Positions 35,864-46,320 of a stretch of 64,000 bases of DNA are shown here, piece by piece. The translations under genes and the position numbers were made by a program. Origin of the DNA: CBDAPI01 sp965248635 (GTDB taxonomy: Bacteria; Acidobacteriota; UBA6911; RPQK01; CBDAPI01); the NCBI GenBank assembly GCA_965248635.1, contig OZ252114.1:2914001-2978000 (forward strand). The letters are read 5' to 3'. The notes beneath the pieces were generated by a model. It did not search any database. It saw only the letters and a program-made list of their open reading frames with translations, and was not told the origin of the DNA. Position 1 is the first letter of the stretch, and every line of letters starts with the position of its first letter.

Positions 35864-37045
35864 ATGAGAAAAGCATTTCTTCTGACCATCGTCTTCTTTT
35901 GCCTCGCCTCTCCGTCCCTGGGCCAACCCGGTGTGGGCATTCCCTCCATCTCAGGCCCGGCGGGCTCCTTGCTGGTGGCACCGATCCTGATTACGCCGGA
36001 CTCGGGAGTCACCGCGGTCGAGGTGACTGTGCGTTTGCCGCAAGGTCTGAGTCTATTTAATGCAAGTAGTGCGCTGCGGGCCGGCGATACCCTGGCCGAC
36101 CACAGCTTTACCCACAGTGCGGCGGGGAGTGACCTTCAGATTGTTGTCTTTTCGACTTCCCTGGCCCCTTTGAGCAGCAACGGCGGATCGGTTGTTCAAC
36201 TCCTGCTGAACGTCAGCCAGCAAGCCAACAATGGCGCTCGTCTGCCCCTGCAGATTGTCGGTGCCATTGGTTCAGACGTGTCTGGTGATGCGGTCTTGCT
36301 GACTACGACGGATGGAGAGGTGACGGTTTCGGGAATGGTGTCAGCTCCCATTGAGGGTCAGAATCGCCTGATTTTTCCCCAGATGGCAAACGGCACCCTC
36401 CAGGGATTTGGAAGCTTCGCTGTCACACTCATCGCCGTCAACCTGACGGAGGCCCCAGCCACTGCCTCGATTCGCTTCGTACTCTCAAATGGCAGCCCCT
36501 TCGTGATCACGCTTGCGGATGGTCAGAGTGGGAGTGAGTTCTCCCTCGACCTGCCGCCCGGAGGGGCAACCTTTGTGGAGAGCAATGGGCTGGGCGACCT
36601 GGCAGTTGGTTACGCTGTGCTGGACGCTTCAGCTCCGGTGGGTGGCACCTTGCTTTTTACGCTTCGCACTCCGCCAGCCGACCTACGCTTCTCGGAGGCT
36701 GGAGTCAGCGATTCTCCATCGGGACGAAATTTTGTTATTCCAGCCAGTTTCGAACGGCAATCTGTAGACACGGGTGTGGCGATTGCGAACCTGGGAGCCG
36801 ACGCCTCGATCCAGCTGACGCTGCGCGGTCCAGGGGGAGCAACCATGACTCCACTCCTCCTGCCCGCCGGTGAGCACACGGCCCAGTTTGCATCAGGGCT
36901 CTTCCCGTTGATTGCGGACGAACCGAAGTTTGAGGGAACCATGGAGATTTCTTCTGACCAGCCGATCTCGGTCATCTCGTTGAGACAGGATCAGAGAGGA
37001 TTATTCACTACTTTGCCTGTGAGTCTGCTCGAACCCGAGCCGTGA
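35864..37045 (+). CDS. Exported protein with a cohesin-like domain and a beta-sandwich module
   Basis: 393 residues. A signal peptide (LLTIVFFCLASPSLG) is followed at about 24-155 by a cohesin-like fold (VAPILITPDSGVTAVEVTVR; NGGSVVQLLLNVSQ; LTTTDGEVTVSG). Residues 165-393 hold two modules of the type also found in the gene at 40281 (LIFPQMANGTLQGFGSFAVT; FVIPASFERQSVDTGVAIAN). Cohesins bind dockerins through calcium-dependent contact. The next gene on the same strand ends in a dockerin, so the two products may bind each other or a shared partner. No cell-wall anchor is visible. Confidence 0.7.
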   Translation: MRKAFLLTIVFFCLASPSLGQPGVGIPSISGPAGSLLVAPILITPDSGVTAVEVTVRLPQGLSLFNASSALRAGDTLADHSFTHSAAGSDLQIVVFSTSLAPLSSNGGSVVQLLLNVSQQANNGARLPLQIVGAIGSDVSGDAVLLTTTDGEVTVSGMVSAPIEGQNRLIFPQMANGTLQGFGSFAVTLIAVNLTEAPATASIRFVLSNGSPFVITLADGQSGSEFSLDLPPGGATFVESNGLGDLAVGYAVLDASAPVGGTLLFTLRTPPADLRFSEAGVSDSPSGRNFVIPASFERQSVDTGVAIANLGADASIQLTLRGPGGATMTPLLLPAGEHTAQFASGLFPLIADEPKFEGTMEISSDQPISVISLRQDQRGLFTTLPVSLLEPEP

Positions 37046-37109
37046 AGGAAAAGTGGCACATATGGACCGATAAACGCTTTGATCCGAGACGACTTCAGGC
37101 GGGTAACCA

Positions 37110-40064
37110 ATGCTCTATCAAATTAAGATCCTCTTGAGACAATTCCGTGCCTCCAGTATCTGCTCCCTGCTGATGCTGGGCTGCGCGCTGCAAGTTGAAG
37201 CCATGGCACAGCTCTATGTGGCCGTCGAGGTCAACCCCGATCCCGCCATGCCCGGGAGCATCCTCTACGCTCGAATCACGGTTTCCAACACAGCCACCAG
37301 CGCGTCCGGATCGGTTCGGCTGGAAATGGAGTACCCGACCCGGAGGGTCTGGAGGCCCTCGTCGACGTTTTGCTGTCGGACGGAGGCGACTGTACACTCC
37401 TCTTAATCGGGAATCAGTGCAACACCGGGGAAGTCATGTTCTGGGATTTGGGAATTCTTGGGCCCGGTGGCGGCAGAACGCTGACTTTCCCGCCCGTCGT
37501 TGCTGCTGGGACCGAAGCAGGAACCATGATCCCCTTCGAAGTCAGGGTGCTGGAAAATGACGTTGAGCTCGACAGCACAGCTCAAAACGTCGAAATCGTG
37601 GCTGAGACGGCCACTAGCCTTTCAGTGGACGCCGATCGGGAGCCTGTGCCCGCTGGAGCGCTCCTGAGGTACGTCCTTACGGCCGGCAACAGAGGCGCCA
37701 GCTCGGTCAGAAACACCGAGTTGCAGTTTCCCCTTCCCGCCGGTACGACCTTTGTCTCAGCCAGCAGCGGCGCTGCCGTCAACGACGGATTCGTGCGCTG
37801 GAATCTGGGTACCTTTTTTTCGGGCCAGAGCAGCCGCTTCGAAGTCACGGTGCAGGTCGAAGACATCAATGCACGGGGCACCCTGCTGGAAGTGGGTGCG
37901 GCCACGCTCTCGGGCGAGCTGAACTTCGCTGTCATCCAGGCCCGAGCGAGAGCTGTGACGCGAGTCGGAATTGTGCCGGATCTGAGGCTGTCGATTGAAT
38001 CCTCAGCCGATCCCATTCGTCCCGGAGAACAGCTGAACACCCGGTTGACAGTCACCAATGTGTCAAACAGTGTCATCACGGGTGTCGTCGTGGAACTTCT
38101 CTATCCGGGGTCTGTGGATGCGCTGAGGGACGTGCTGCTGTCGGACGGAGGGGACTGCACCCTCCTTCTCATTGCCAACCAATGCAACAACCGTGAAGTG
38201 GTCTTCTGGAATGTGGGAATCTTGGGGCCGGGCCGAGGTGCAGTTGTTTTTCTGGGTCCTCGGCCCAGTAACAATGTCCCTGACGGCGCCCTGATCCGGC
38301 TTCAAGCCAGAGCCTTTGGGGATGGCGTGCCGGAACTCTGGGACACGGCGGGCGGTGGCAGTGAAAGCCGACCGGCTGCTGAACCTGGCCATCGACCCCT
38401 CCCAGGAGCCAGTCGTGCCGGGCAGCCGCCTCACCTACGTGCTCTCGTTCTCGAACCGGGGTGATATCGCTTCCAGGGAAACCATGCTGCGCTTTCCCCT
38501 GCCCCCAGGCACCTCGTTGGTGTCGGCAAGCGGAGACGGCATCCAGGACGGGGAGGATGTCGTTTGGGACATCGGAACGCTGCCGGCAGGAGAGGGGCAT
38601 CGCTTCGAAGCCATAGTAGACGTCGACACCGTTATCCCTGCCGGTTCGGTGCTGGAAAGCGATGTGGCCGTTTTGAGCGGCCTGGCCGACCTGGTCGCCC
38701 AGGAATCTCGAACTCCGGTCACTTCGCGGATTGAGTCCCAGCCGGTGGTATCGCTGGCGATTGAACCCAACCTGGATCCTGTTCGGCCCGGAGAGTTCCT
38801 GGAAACGCGCCTGACAGTCACCAATCAGTCCAACGAGCCTCTCACCGGAGTTATGCTGCTCCTTCAATATCCAGATTACCTGGCGGCTACAAGGGATGTG
38901 CTGATTTCGGATGAAGGGGACTGTACCCTCCTTCTCATTGGAAATCAGTGCAACAATGCTGAGTTCGTCATGTGGAACCTCGGAACCCTGGGGCCGGGGG
39001 GTGGCAGAACAGTGACGCTCCCCCCCGTTGTGGCGCAAGGTACAACAGAAGGGACTCTGATACCCCTGCGAGCCAGAGTCTCGTCGGACTTTTCACGCAC
39101 AATCTGGGAACGCCGAAGTGTCTTGGTCGAGCAGGACCGTCCCCTCAACCTGAGGGTTGACGTGGACCGCAATCCAGTGGCACCTGGCGACCTTGTGAAG
39201 TATCACTTCACCTTTACTAACCGGGGGGCGAGCGGTGTCGACCAGGCCCGGCTCAGCTTCCCCTTGCCGGCGGGGACACGATTGGTTGCAGCCAACGGTC
39301 TGCCTCATCTGGATAACGGCCTGATCATATGGGATCTGGGCATGCTGGCCCCGGGCGAAGGCGGTCGGGTGAGGGCTGCCCTTGAAGTCGATTCCGCCCT
39401 GCCCAATGGCGTCCTCCTTGAATCTGAGCCAACCGTGCTGAGGGCTGAGGCCGACCTGCAGGTTCACCAGGCAAGGGCCAATCCCACCACCCGCACGGAA
39501 ACCGGTGTCGGCGTCGAGATCGCGTTGCAGGTCGGTTTTGAGGCCTTTCAGGCCGGCCAAACGATACCGGCTCAAGTGGTCGTGACCAACACCAGCAATT
39601 CGGTGTTGACGGGAGTGACCGCACGGCTTTTCTTTCCCGTCTTTTTGAACGCCCTGGTCGACGCGCAGATTTCGGATGAAGGGGACTGCACGCTCCTTCT
39701 CATTGGGAACCAGTGCAACAGTTTCGAAACTGTGGTTTGGGATCTCGGCAACCTGGCAGCCGGAGGCAGCAAGACCGTATCCATTCCTCCCGTGATCCAG
39801 TCGAATACTACCAGCGGGGAAATGATCCGTTTCCATGCGACGGTCTCGGATGACGCCTCGGAGAGGGCGTTCACCTCGATGACGCCGCTGGTCGGCATTT
39901 TGAACGGCGATCCCAACGGAGATGGGAATGTGAACGTTGCAGATATGGTGGCAGTCCTTGGCTGGATTCTGAGCGGGCAGGTCGATCCGGCCAGCGACTG
40001 TTCGGGAGACGGCATTGTCGATGTGCAGGATGCCCGCTGCATACTGGAACTGATCCGGTACTGA
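37110..40064 (+). CDS. Exported four-repeat DUF11-like protein with a C-terminal dockerin (two frameshifts)
   Basis: A leader (SSICSLLMLGCALQVEAMA) is followed by four near-identical units of 255 codons. Each has DUF11/CARDB-like domains and the signature GDCTLLLIGNQCN (at about 37380, 38145, 38911, 39676). The C-terminus has two dockerin calcium loops, DPNGDGNVNVAD and DCSGDGIVDVQD. The frame breaks near 37338 and 38345. The signature spacings are 765, 766 and 765 bp, so the second break is a one-base insertion. About 984 residues when corrected. It is probably a surface or matrix adhesin that docks to cohesin proteins. Confidence 0.75.
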
Positions 40065-40280
40065 AGTTGGATAGGATTTGTCCCAGCTAGCCCACCACCT
40101 CCACCTTCCCGGGAAAGAATACGTTCCGCGGATAGGGAGGAAAGTGAGGCCCGAATTCCGCGACTCGGGCCCCACCAAGAGAGTAGGAGTTTCTCGTGGA
40201 GGCTCAGCCAACTCTTAAGACTGCAGCTCCGCCATCTCACTGGTGGCGCTGAGTGGGACCGATGGGAACAGGACAGTGCA

Positions 40281-43044
40281 CTAGCGTTCTTCCCCCGTCT
40301 CTTTGCGAGCCTCGAAGGGCAGTACTGTGCGCACCGGAGGGGTCACCTCAACCAGATAACTCCGGCCCGGCAAACAACGGCAGGCTGTAGCCTCCGTTGA
40401 CTGCGGAACGGCCGTTCGAATAGCTGGTGTTCTCGGCACCCACGACGTGCAGGCTCCGAAACGTGATCTGGGGATTTCCGTCCAGCGGCTGTCCGTCCGG
40501 ACCTCTAAGTGTGCCCTCCACTTGGACCGGCTCGGGCAAGGCAGGAGCGGTCAGATCGAAGGTCACTCCTGTTCCCTGAGGATTCGGCTGTGCATCGGGA
40601 AAGACCCGGACGTTGTTGAATGGAGTGACGACTTCTCCGAGGTCGAGCGAAGTGCTGCCGAAAAGCGAGAAGTTGTACGCGGTTCCTGGCTCTACAAAAA
40701 GGTGGTCGTAGGAATTCTGAAGGCCCTTCTGCGGATCAAAAAGAGAGCTAAAGCCGCGGAAGAATCCGCTCAGATCGGCACAGAGTCGATCCGGGTCAAT
40801 CCGGGCCTCGAACTGACGTGCCCCGACACCGCTGGCCGAGAAGACGTTCGAAGAAGGCTCCTGGCCCACTGCCCCCGAGAGTTCGATTAGAGGTCGCAGA
40901 GTTACGTCCGCCTCGCCTTGAGGTTGAGCACCTCCCACCTGGACGTTGCCCAGGTCGAGCTGGATAACCGAGTAGTCGACCAGAAAACCCACGGTCGAGA
41001 GGAGCGCCGCGTGGACCACATAGTTTCCCTCGGGCAGCTTGACGTCAAAACTACCGTCGCTCAGCGACACTTCAGCTGCTGCCGTGGTGTCCGTCTCCCT
41101 GTCCTCAAAGACCACGAAAGCAAGCCCCAGGTCGGGTAGACCTCCGATCCCGGAGGGAACCCCCGTACCTAGTTGGGCTAGGTTCCCCATCCCGGACAGG
41201 ACCCCCGAGACTTGCATCGTTGGGGGAAGCGGCACGTCGAAGTCCCAGACGGTGTCCTCGGTAATCACTATGGGCTCCGTCGTATAGGAGAAGCGGGTGA
41301 ATTCGAACAGACCTCCTCCACCGCTGAGGCTTTGGTAGCACGCCCGCAGCGCGTACCGGCCCGAAGGAACAATCACTTCATACTCATCGTTGAATGCGGC
41401 CACGCCTCCAGGATGGGTCTCATCAGATGGGGATACCGCAGTCATCGAGACCAAGGCCAACGCGGGGGAAAACCCCTGGGCACCGGCACCTTCCTCTTTG
41501 ACACCCACTTGACCGGAGACGCTGAAGCCTCCCGGGAGCTGAAAATCGAGGGTCATATTGGACAAGATCTCCGAGACCACGAAAGTGGCCGGCAGGGGAA
41601 TGTCTCCCTGCTGAGTCTCGGTGAAAGCCCCAACGTCGACGGGAAGGGTCGTGAAGCTGAGAGGCTGAGAATTCTGGCGAATGGTGACTGCCGAGATTTC
41701 ACCTTCCGAATCGATCGCCAGCATCCCGCGACGCTCGCCGATTTCGCGAAACAGGTCTCCCTTGACGAGCTGGGCCTTTTGCTCTCCCGGATCCAGTGTC
41801 AGTTGTGTTGAAAAGTCCACGGCACCTGCCGGAGCCGCGGCTCCTGAAATAAAGCTCAGGGCGACTTCAGTGGCCGCTTTTCCACTGTTGAAAAGTGCCA
41901 CGCCGGTATCGAAGACGCCCGTTGTGTCAACGGGCAGGCTGGCCAGCAGGATATCGTCCGAGGCGCCCACTCCAGTTTCGGTTTGAAAGGTACCACCGCT
42001 AAGCAGGGTATAGACTCCTCCCACGCCGATGGGAACTGACGCAGTGATCTGGGCGGCGCCTGCACGAACGTCGCCGGCGCCATCCGTCTGCAGAAACAGG
42101 GACCCGCAGGCCGGAACCTGAACCTGAAACTCACTTCCACTTTCTCCGTTGTCAAGATTCACGCTGAACGGCAGGCCCTTGCCGGTTGTCAACGTGATCG
42201 TCACATTGGCCGCCGTGTTTCCCAGGTTGAAGAGAACAAAGGTGGTGGTCAGGATTCCTCCGCCACTGGCGAACTGGGGAAGCTCGAAGGAGGTACGCTC
42301 CGAGTTTGTCGAGAAAACCGGCAGAGTCGTGAAGGACAGAGGCGAACTGTTCTGGCGCAGCGTCACTGCAGAAAACTGCAGGTTTGAAGTCATCAGCAGT
42401 TTCCCCCGGAAATCCTCGATAGCAGGGAAAAGCCCGCCCGGCCCGGTTGCGAAGATTCCCAGATGCCCCAGGGAATCGAGCGTCCGGGTCACTGAGTCCC
42501 CCTGCTGCTGACCCTGGGAATTGAACAGCGTGAAAGTGATCTGGTTGGATTGACCGGTCAGATCCTGCAGACCGACTCCAGTCAAGGAGTTTCCAGAAGC
42601 ATCCACGGCGATGGCGGCCGAGGTGAAGCCGGGCGAAGCCCCCACCCCTGTTTCCGTGAGGAAGTTGCCCTGATCGTCCTGAATCGTGAAGATCCCGGAG
42701 AAGCCGATGTCTGCAGAGGCTTCGATGCGGCCGGACCCTTCAGCCAAATCCCCACTCCCATCGGTCTGAAGAAACTGAGTCTCGCCCGGATCCAGGCTGA
42801 GAAAAAACACGGAATCGGTTCCCAGGCCCGGTATCGTGACCACAAAGGGAGAACCGTCATTCTTTCTAAGGATCAACCCTACTGTAACTTCCGAGTTGGA
42901 GTTGTTAAAAGCCACAAAGGTTGTGGTAATTCGTCCTCCGGGGAAACCGCCGTTGGCGATGTGCGGAAGCGAAGACTGCGACTGAGCCTGCAAAGCGACG
43001 GGCAAGAATGCAAGAAACAGAAGCACAATGGTCAGTTTCTTCAC
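40281..43044 (-). CDS. Large exported protein with repeated beta-sandwich modules and carboxypeptidase-regulatory-like domains
   Basis: GTG start with AAGGAGG upstream and a signal peptide (IVLLFLAFLPVALQA). Residues about 22-460 hold four modules of the family LPHIANGGFPGGRITTTFVA / LPQFASGGGILTTTFVLFN, alternating with TGVGASPGF or TGVGASDDI. Residues 470-898 hold Ig-like/CarboxypepD_reg-type domains (DFQLPGGFSVSGQVGV; LSDGSFDVKLPEGNYVVHAA). The open frame ends at 40348, but one extra C near 40362 hides a tail (RSYLVEVTPPVRTVLPFEAR) that ends at 40281. The role is unknown; it is probably surface or matrix. Confidence 0.75.
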
Positions 43045-43256
43045 GACAGAACCTCCTTGAGTCGATCCCTAGGAAAAAGGGTCTCTATTACATAAGGCAC
43101 CCTTACCTCGAGGAGCGCCGGCGGGCTCTGGAGCGGTGGGCAGAGCATTTGAGATCAGATTCTCCCAAGCGCTCTCCGGTTGCTCCTTTGGCCAGCACGC
43201 CAGTGGGAAGAAACAAAGAAACAAAACGAGCCCACTTTGTTTAGCTGGCATTAGCC
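43045..43256. other. Spacer with a possible integrase tail relic
   Basis: On the plus strand, near 43098-43160, HPYLEERRRALERWAEHLRS resembles the C-terminal helix of phage-type tyrosine integrases. It is too short to be sure. Nothing else is recognised. Confidence 0.25.
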
Positions 43257-44525
43257 CTATTGGGAAGGGATACCGCGGCGCTCAACCGCGGAGTATTGCT
43301 CCACGAAAAGGTCAACGGGCAGATCATCGAAATTGATGCCCGATGTCGTAACCTTCCCCCAGGAAACCATGAGATCCCCGCCTACCCCGGTCATGTGGCT
43401 AGCGTTTCCTCCCCCATGGCCACGCAAGAAACTGGTCCCGCTGATCAAACGCTCGCCTTTCCACACCCCTCTCGTCGCAACCAGGAGGCCGACACGAGCC
43501 AGGTCCTTAGCGCTCATCACGACCCAACCGGGTCCGCCGCGGACCACGTTGCCGTCAATCTCGTAAGGGGGGTCAAGAAAGAGGCCGTAACCCGGCATCG
43601 AGGGGTACCAGCCCGGATCCTCGCGTACCTTTTGCCCGGGCGTCCAGTCCCAACGGTCGGCCGGAATTCCCATCTTGGAGAACAACCGCTCGTCCATCAC
43701 CACTTTGAGGTCCTTTTTCCAGAGGGCCGTGAGTGCCTGGGCCAGGCGCCAATACCCGCCGCTGCTGTACACCCAGCCCACACTATCCGGCTCAGCATGA
43801 GCGTAGTTGTCATGGTCCGCATCCCCTGTACAATTTGCCCACTCCGGGAACCCGGTCGGGCCCAGCGATCTCGCCGTGAAAGCAACCCTGTCGTAGTCGT
43901 TACAAGCCTTCCAGGATTCCCCGTTGGTGATGGGAAATCCCCCCACATGGTTGGCCAGATGCGAGAAAGTGAGAGAGTTGTGGTGGCCCTGATTCAAGTA
44001 CTTGTGCGGGTGATTGAGTTGATCCTCCCCGGTCCAGACGTCTTTGATCAAATCATCGGCGCTTCCGATCAGGTCGTCTTCAATTGCAAGCTGTAAACAG
44101 GCGAGTGTAAAGGACTTTCCAAGGGAGGCCGTCTGAAACTTAAAGTCGGGGTCACCAAAGGTCTGCAACAAGTATCCGCCGCGGGCGATGGCGACACCCC
44201 AGTTGCTGCCACTGTGATCCTCCCCCTTCCGAGTGGTACCCCTTGCTCGAGAAGATCGGTAAAAAGAATCCCCCTTCACCTTCTCCTTCGTGCTAGACAC
44301 CCAACGGTTCCATGCCTCTAGATCATTGATCCCCGCTTCTTCGGGTGTGATCGTCTGCCACGCTTCGTCCGGATACACTACCCACTCGGGAATGCCTTCC
44401 CTGACGACCTTCTGCTCACTTCCGCAACCGGTCGAGATCAGTGCAGCCTGCAGGATGAGAACGTAATGTAATCGGCTATTAGATGTTCTTATGTTTTTGG
44501 GTAAAGGCATAAGTATTCCATCCAT
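43257..44525 (-). CDS. Serine hydrolase (beta-lactamase/esterase class C family), lipoprotein
   Basis: 422 residues. The N-terminus has a lipobox (ALISTGCGS), so the protein is likely attached to a membrane on the outer side. The catalytic SxxK is in FQTASLGKSFTL, the Tyr of the second motif in WVYSSGGYWRLA, and an HGGGNASH stretch near the C-terminus may supply the third motif. This family includes esterases and peptidases that act on D-amino-acid or ester bonds. The substrate cannot be told. Start alternatives exist at 44510. Confidence 0.8.
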   Translation of the reverse strand: MDGILMPLPKNIRTSNSRLHYVLILQAALISTGCGSEQKVVREGIPEWVVYPDEAWQTITPEEAGINDLEAWNRWVSSTKEKVKGDSFYRSSRARGTTRKGEDHSGSNWGVAIARGGYLLQTFGDPDFKFQTASLGKSFTLACLQLAIEDDLIGSADDLIKDVWTGEDQLNHPHKYLNQGHHNSLTFSHLANHVGGFPITNGESWKACNDYDRVAFTARSLGPTGFPEWANCTGDADHDNYAHAEPDSVGWVYSSGGYWRLAQALTALWKKDLKVVMDERLFSKMGIPADRWDWTPGQKVREDPGWYPSMPGYGLFLDPPYEIDGNVVRGGPGWVVMSAKDLARVGLLVATRGVWKGERLISGTSFLRGHGGGNASHMTGVGGDLMVSWGKVTTSGINFDDLPVDLFVEQYSAVERRGIPSQ

Positions 44526-44652
44526 TAAACATTTTATTTAATCTATAGTAGTCAACAGGGTAGCGTTTAGATAGATCCTATCGAGGGATCGGCCGAACCT
44601 ATGGTTACCTACCTGATCGGGGTCGTTCTAGACACAGGTGTGGGATCCCGGT

Positions 44653-45822
44653 TCAAGGGGTCGTAACCGGCAGACTGGCAGTGGGGAGTCCATCCAGAGT
44701 CTCAAGTGAGTTGACTGCAATGTCCGCGGCGCTGGTGAAGATAAAGGTTCCGTCGAACTCCTCGACATCCAGCCCCACGTACTCCCAGAAAAATTGAGAT
44801 CGAGTAGCACTATCGGCCAGCTCAAACGACGCAACCTCCTGCACGGACTGATCATCACTCTCTACCAGGACGTCGACCGTGGTCGTGTTAATGATGTTAG
44901 CCATGGCAATACCTGTGTCAATTCCTGTGCGCGTTTTGCGAACTCGAATGATGCCAAAGGTGGAGGGCCCCGATACAGCGATTCCCGCAAATCCCTGGGT
45001 TCGCGCAGCGCCCTGTGGACCACCGCCCAGCGTCACCGCGAAAGTGATGGTTGACTGATTCGGCCCAGAACGGTCGCTGATCAGCTGAAGGCTCCCCGGA
45101 GTACAATCCCCGGTCACAGGGGTCGAAACGCTTCCGGGCCCACAGCTGACGGGAGCAATCTCGATCGTCTGATCGGATCCGAACCCGCCGCTCCCTGTAA
45201 CGTGAATCAGCCGGAAATCAACTGGCTCGGTAGTAGGATTGCACAGCGAGAGACTTGACTCGATAACCACACCGTTCTGGCAATTGACAAAGGGAGCAGC
45301 AGCCGTGAACAGCGGGCTCAAGAGCTGGCGAGCGCTTGTTTCGCCAACCCGGAATTCTACGCGCGGACCCGGGACCTCCGGAATGAAGACTTCGGGGTAG
45401 AATCGGACGGTCAGTTGCTGCTCCGCCAGCGGCTGCGCTGGTTCCAATTCCAGCACCTGGCTTCTCTCATTAAAGGTCCCGGTCGCGATCTCGTCCCCGC
45501 TTCCCAGACGAAAAGAGAAGCTCCCTCCAAGCTTCTGCTCTTCCAGCATGATCTTTCCATATTCCTCATCGACCGACAGCCCAAACGTGCCTACTTCTCC
45601 GTCCTTGAATTCTGTTCCGGGTTTGACGGCCGCGAAATCCACTTCCCATAGACCATCAGAGAATAAGGATAAAAATATACACAGCTCGCCACCGTCCAAG
45701 CGGGCGTCCGACCTGGCAGCGGGGTTACGCTTGATGTCATTCGGAGTCTTGGCTCCGGCATCAGAACGGGATGTGGCCAGGCTGAAAAGGATCAAGGTGG
45801 CTGCGGATACGCGAAGAAACAT
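44653..45822 (-). CDS. Exported hypothetical protein
   Basis: 389 residues with AGAGGGAATT before the ATG and a signal peptide (FLRVSAATLILFSLATSRSDA). The rest is beta-rich, with two Cys pairs (FVNCQNG, LSLCNP, VSCGPG, GDCTPG). The end (GTFIFTSAADIAVNSLETLD) resembles the last strand of the module in the 35864 and 40281 proteins (GTMEISSDQPISVISL). I infer a related module, but no overall family is recognised. Confidence 0.65.
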   Translation of the reverse strand: MFLRVSAATLILFSLATSRSDAGAKTPNDIKRNPAARSDARLDGGELCIFLSLFSDGLWEVDFAAVKPGTEFKDGEVGTFGLSVDEEYGKIMLEEQKLGGSFSFRLGSGDEIATGTFNERSQVLELEPAQPLAEQQLTVRFYPEVFIPEVPGPRVEFRVGETSARQLLSPLFTAAAPFVNCQNGVVIESSLSLCNPTTEPVDFRLIHVTGSGGFGSDQTIEIAPVSCGPGSVSTPVTGDCTPGSLQLISDRSGPNQSTITFAVTLGGGPQGAARTQGFAGIAVSGPSTFGIIRVRKTRTGIDTGIAMANIINTTTVDVLVESDDQSVQEVASFELADSATRSQFFWEYVGLDVEEFDGTFIFTSAADIAVNSLETLDGLPTASLPVTTP

Positions 45823-46320
45823 AATTCCCTCTCTCCGAGAAAGGCTGTGGTTCTACTACCCTCTTCACGATTCTGACAAACTTAGATTTTCAAAACAAGG
45901 AGCTGGGTGCAGACTGCGCCGACTCGGGCAGGACCAGCCCGATTTGCAGCGACGGATCACTGTCTGCCTGGAAACCGCGGGAGACACTGGATGGGATCGA
46001 AATCCTCCCCGCTCAAATCTTTGCGAAGATGCTCTGGGAAAGAGAAATCTTCTGACGTCGACTCGCCAGTCTATTGCACGAGTACGGGAATCTTGGCGAG
46101 AACCCCCAGGTTGGGCCCCGCAGTCACTCCGATCGGGACGTGCGTTGCGCAGTCTGGGATAAAGTACAGCGTCTTGTTCAGACTGGTGATCAACGTCAAA
46201 TAGAATTCCCGCAGCGACGATTGGAAATCCCCACACAAGGGATTGATAAAAAAGAGCTGTAGCCGTTCTCTGAGACGACTCTTTCCGCGGTCCTCCTTTC
46301 TGTAAAAAAGAGAGATGTTC
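45823..46320. other. Intergenic stretch without a supported gene
   Basis: Open frames exist on both strands (for example minus 46071-46445) but they cross the REP-like element and show no family features. I see no tRNA or clear terminator. Confidence 0.4.

Noticed and set aside
35464..36012. Full 182-residue minus-strand frame
   Set aside because: Only the last 50 or so residues look real; the rest overlaps the signal peptide and cohesin region of the gene at 35864.
43098..43160. Phage-integrase C-terminal helix
   Set aside because: HPYLEERRRALERWAEHLRS is suggestive, but 20 residues without catalytic motifs are not enough for a call.
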